Source: Dethiobacter sp. | GTDB lineage: Bacteria > Bacillota > Dethiobacteria > Dethiobacterales > Dethiobacteraceae | DNA length: 60,011 bases | Direction: 5' to 3' | Assembly: GCA_018335875.1 (NCBI GenBank) | Contig: JAGXRN010000011.1 | Coordinates: 1 to 60,011 of the forward strand | Part shown: positions 59,917 through 60,011 of the stretch, one piece after another | Layout: every line of letters starts with the position of its first letter | How positions within the stretch are numbered: position 1 is the first letter of the stretch | Position numbers and translations under genes: made by a program | The notes under the pieces: generated by a model | What the model saw: the letters and a program-made list of their open reading frames with translations, nothing else | The model's database searches: none | Told to the model about the DNA's origin: nothing

Positions 59917-60011
59917 TTACAGAATTACGGGATCATAGGTCAGATCGTCCAAATGATCCGCTTCGCCAGCCATCACCTGCCTATAAGTTTCTTGAAATAT
60001 CGCCTCGTAGT
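59917..60011 (-). CDS. C-terminus of an unknown protein (partial)
   Basis: The frame enters from the right edge and reads YEAIFQETYRQVMAGE, then ADHLDDLTYDPVIL and a TAA at 59917-59919. The 31 residues look protein-like, but no family is recognised. It points towards the truncated oxidoreductase gene on the same strand, with about 190 bases between them in which no gene is seen. Confidence 0.4.
   Translation of the reverse strand, partial: YEAIFQETYRQVMAGEADHLDDLTYDPVIL

Noticed and set aside
1..60011. CRISPR arrays, tRNA or rRNA genes, prophage or insertion sequences
   Set aside because: No regularly spaced repeats, tRNA-like cloverleaf, conserved rRNA segments, integrase or complete transposase were found on reading both strands.

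Overview
The window looks like a chromosome segment of a strictly anaerobic Clostridia-type Bacillota. Strong AGGAGG ribosome-binding sites, frequent GTG/TTG starts, ferredoxin-type enzymes, an aldehyde:ferredoxin oxidoreductase remnant, a small fumarate reductase and heavy use of selenium point that way. The genus cannot be told. No rRNA, tRNA, CRISPR array or intact insertion sequence was seen.

Layout. 1-7 kb: the 5' end of a gamma-glutamyl ligase-like gene, PIN-toxin debris, a divergent chaperone operon (GrpE-like, Hsp70-like, TPR protein, J/TPR/SEC-C protein) and an MNT-HEPN pair. 7-13 kb: a SWIM/SNF2 helicase, three tiny unknown genes and a deletion scar joining an ECF sigma gene to an anti-sigma-like gene. 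13-16 kb: fumarate reductase/succinate dehydrogenase. 16-22 kb: PatB-like lyase, LemA/DUF2207 pair, a half-size sulfite reductase protein and a DsbA/FrnE-like protein with an in-frame TGA at its first active-site cysteine. 22-31 kb: truncated alkD, addA/addB, an MFS transporter and an msrA with an in-frame TGA at its catalytic position. 31-33.5 kb: a polar amino-acid ABC transporter whose binding protein is circularly permuted.

33.5-45.6 kb is one long minus-strand operon for anaerobic nicotinate catabolism: four-subunit nicotinate dehydrogenase with split molybdopterin subunits, 6-hydroxynicotinate reductase, enamidase, an ApbE-like UPF0280 protein, an MmsA-like aldehyde dehydrogenase, a DUF1185 protein, a lone EIIC-like transporter and an IclR regulator. 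The 2-(hydroxymethyl)glutarate dehydrogenase gene has an internal deletion. I infer that 2-formylglutarate is instead turned into glutaryl-CoA by the MmsA-like enzyme. Divergently, 45.7-50.2 kb holds a ModE-like regulator, a near-perfect ModE-type operator and maturation genes for selenium-dependent molybdenum hydroxylases (yqeB, moeA-like, xdhC-like, yqeC-mocA fusion), which should supply the cofactor of nicotinate dehydrogenase.

50.5-58.3 kb is a visibly more AT-rich block: nitrilase, a Liv-type ABC transporter and a frameshifted diaminopentanoate-dehydrogenase-like gene under a consensus promoter, facing a GntR/UTRA regulator. The window ends with a 5'-truncated aldehyde:ferredoxin oxidoreductase.

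The most notable features are the two selenoprotein genes that ordinary annotation would split or truncate, the variant nicotinate pathway with its possible flavin-attachment partner, and the permuted binding protein.
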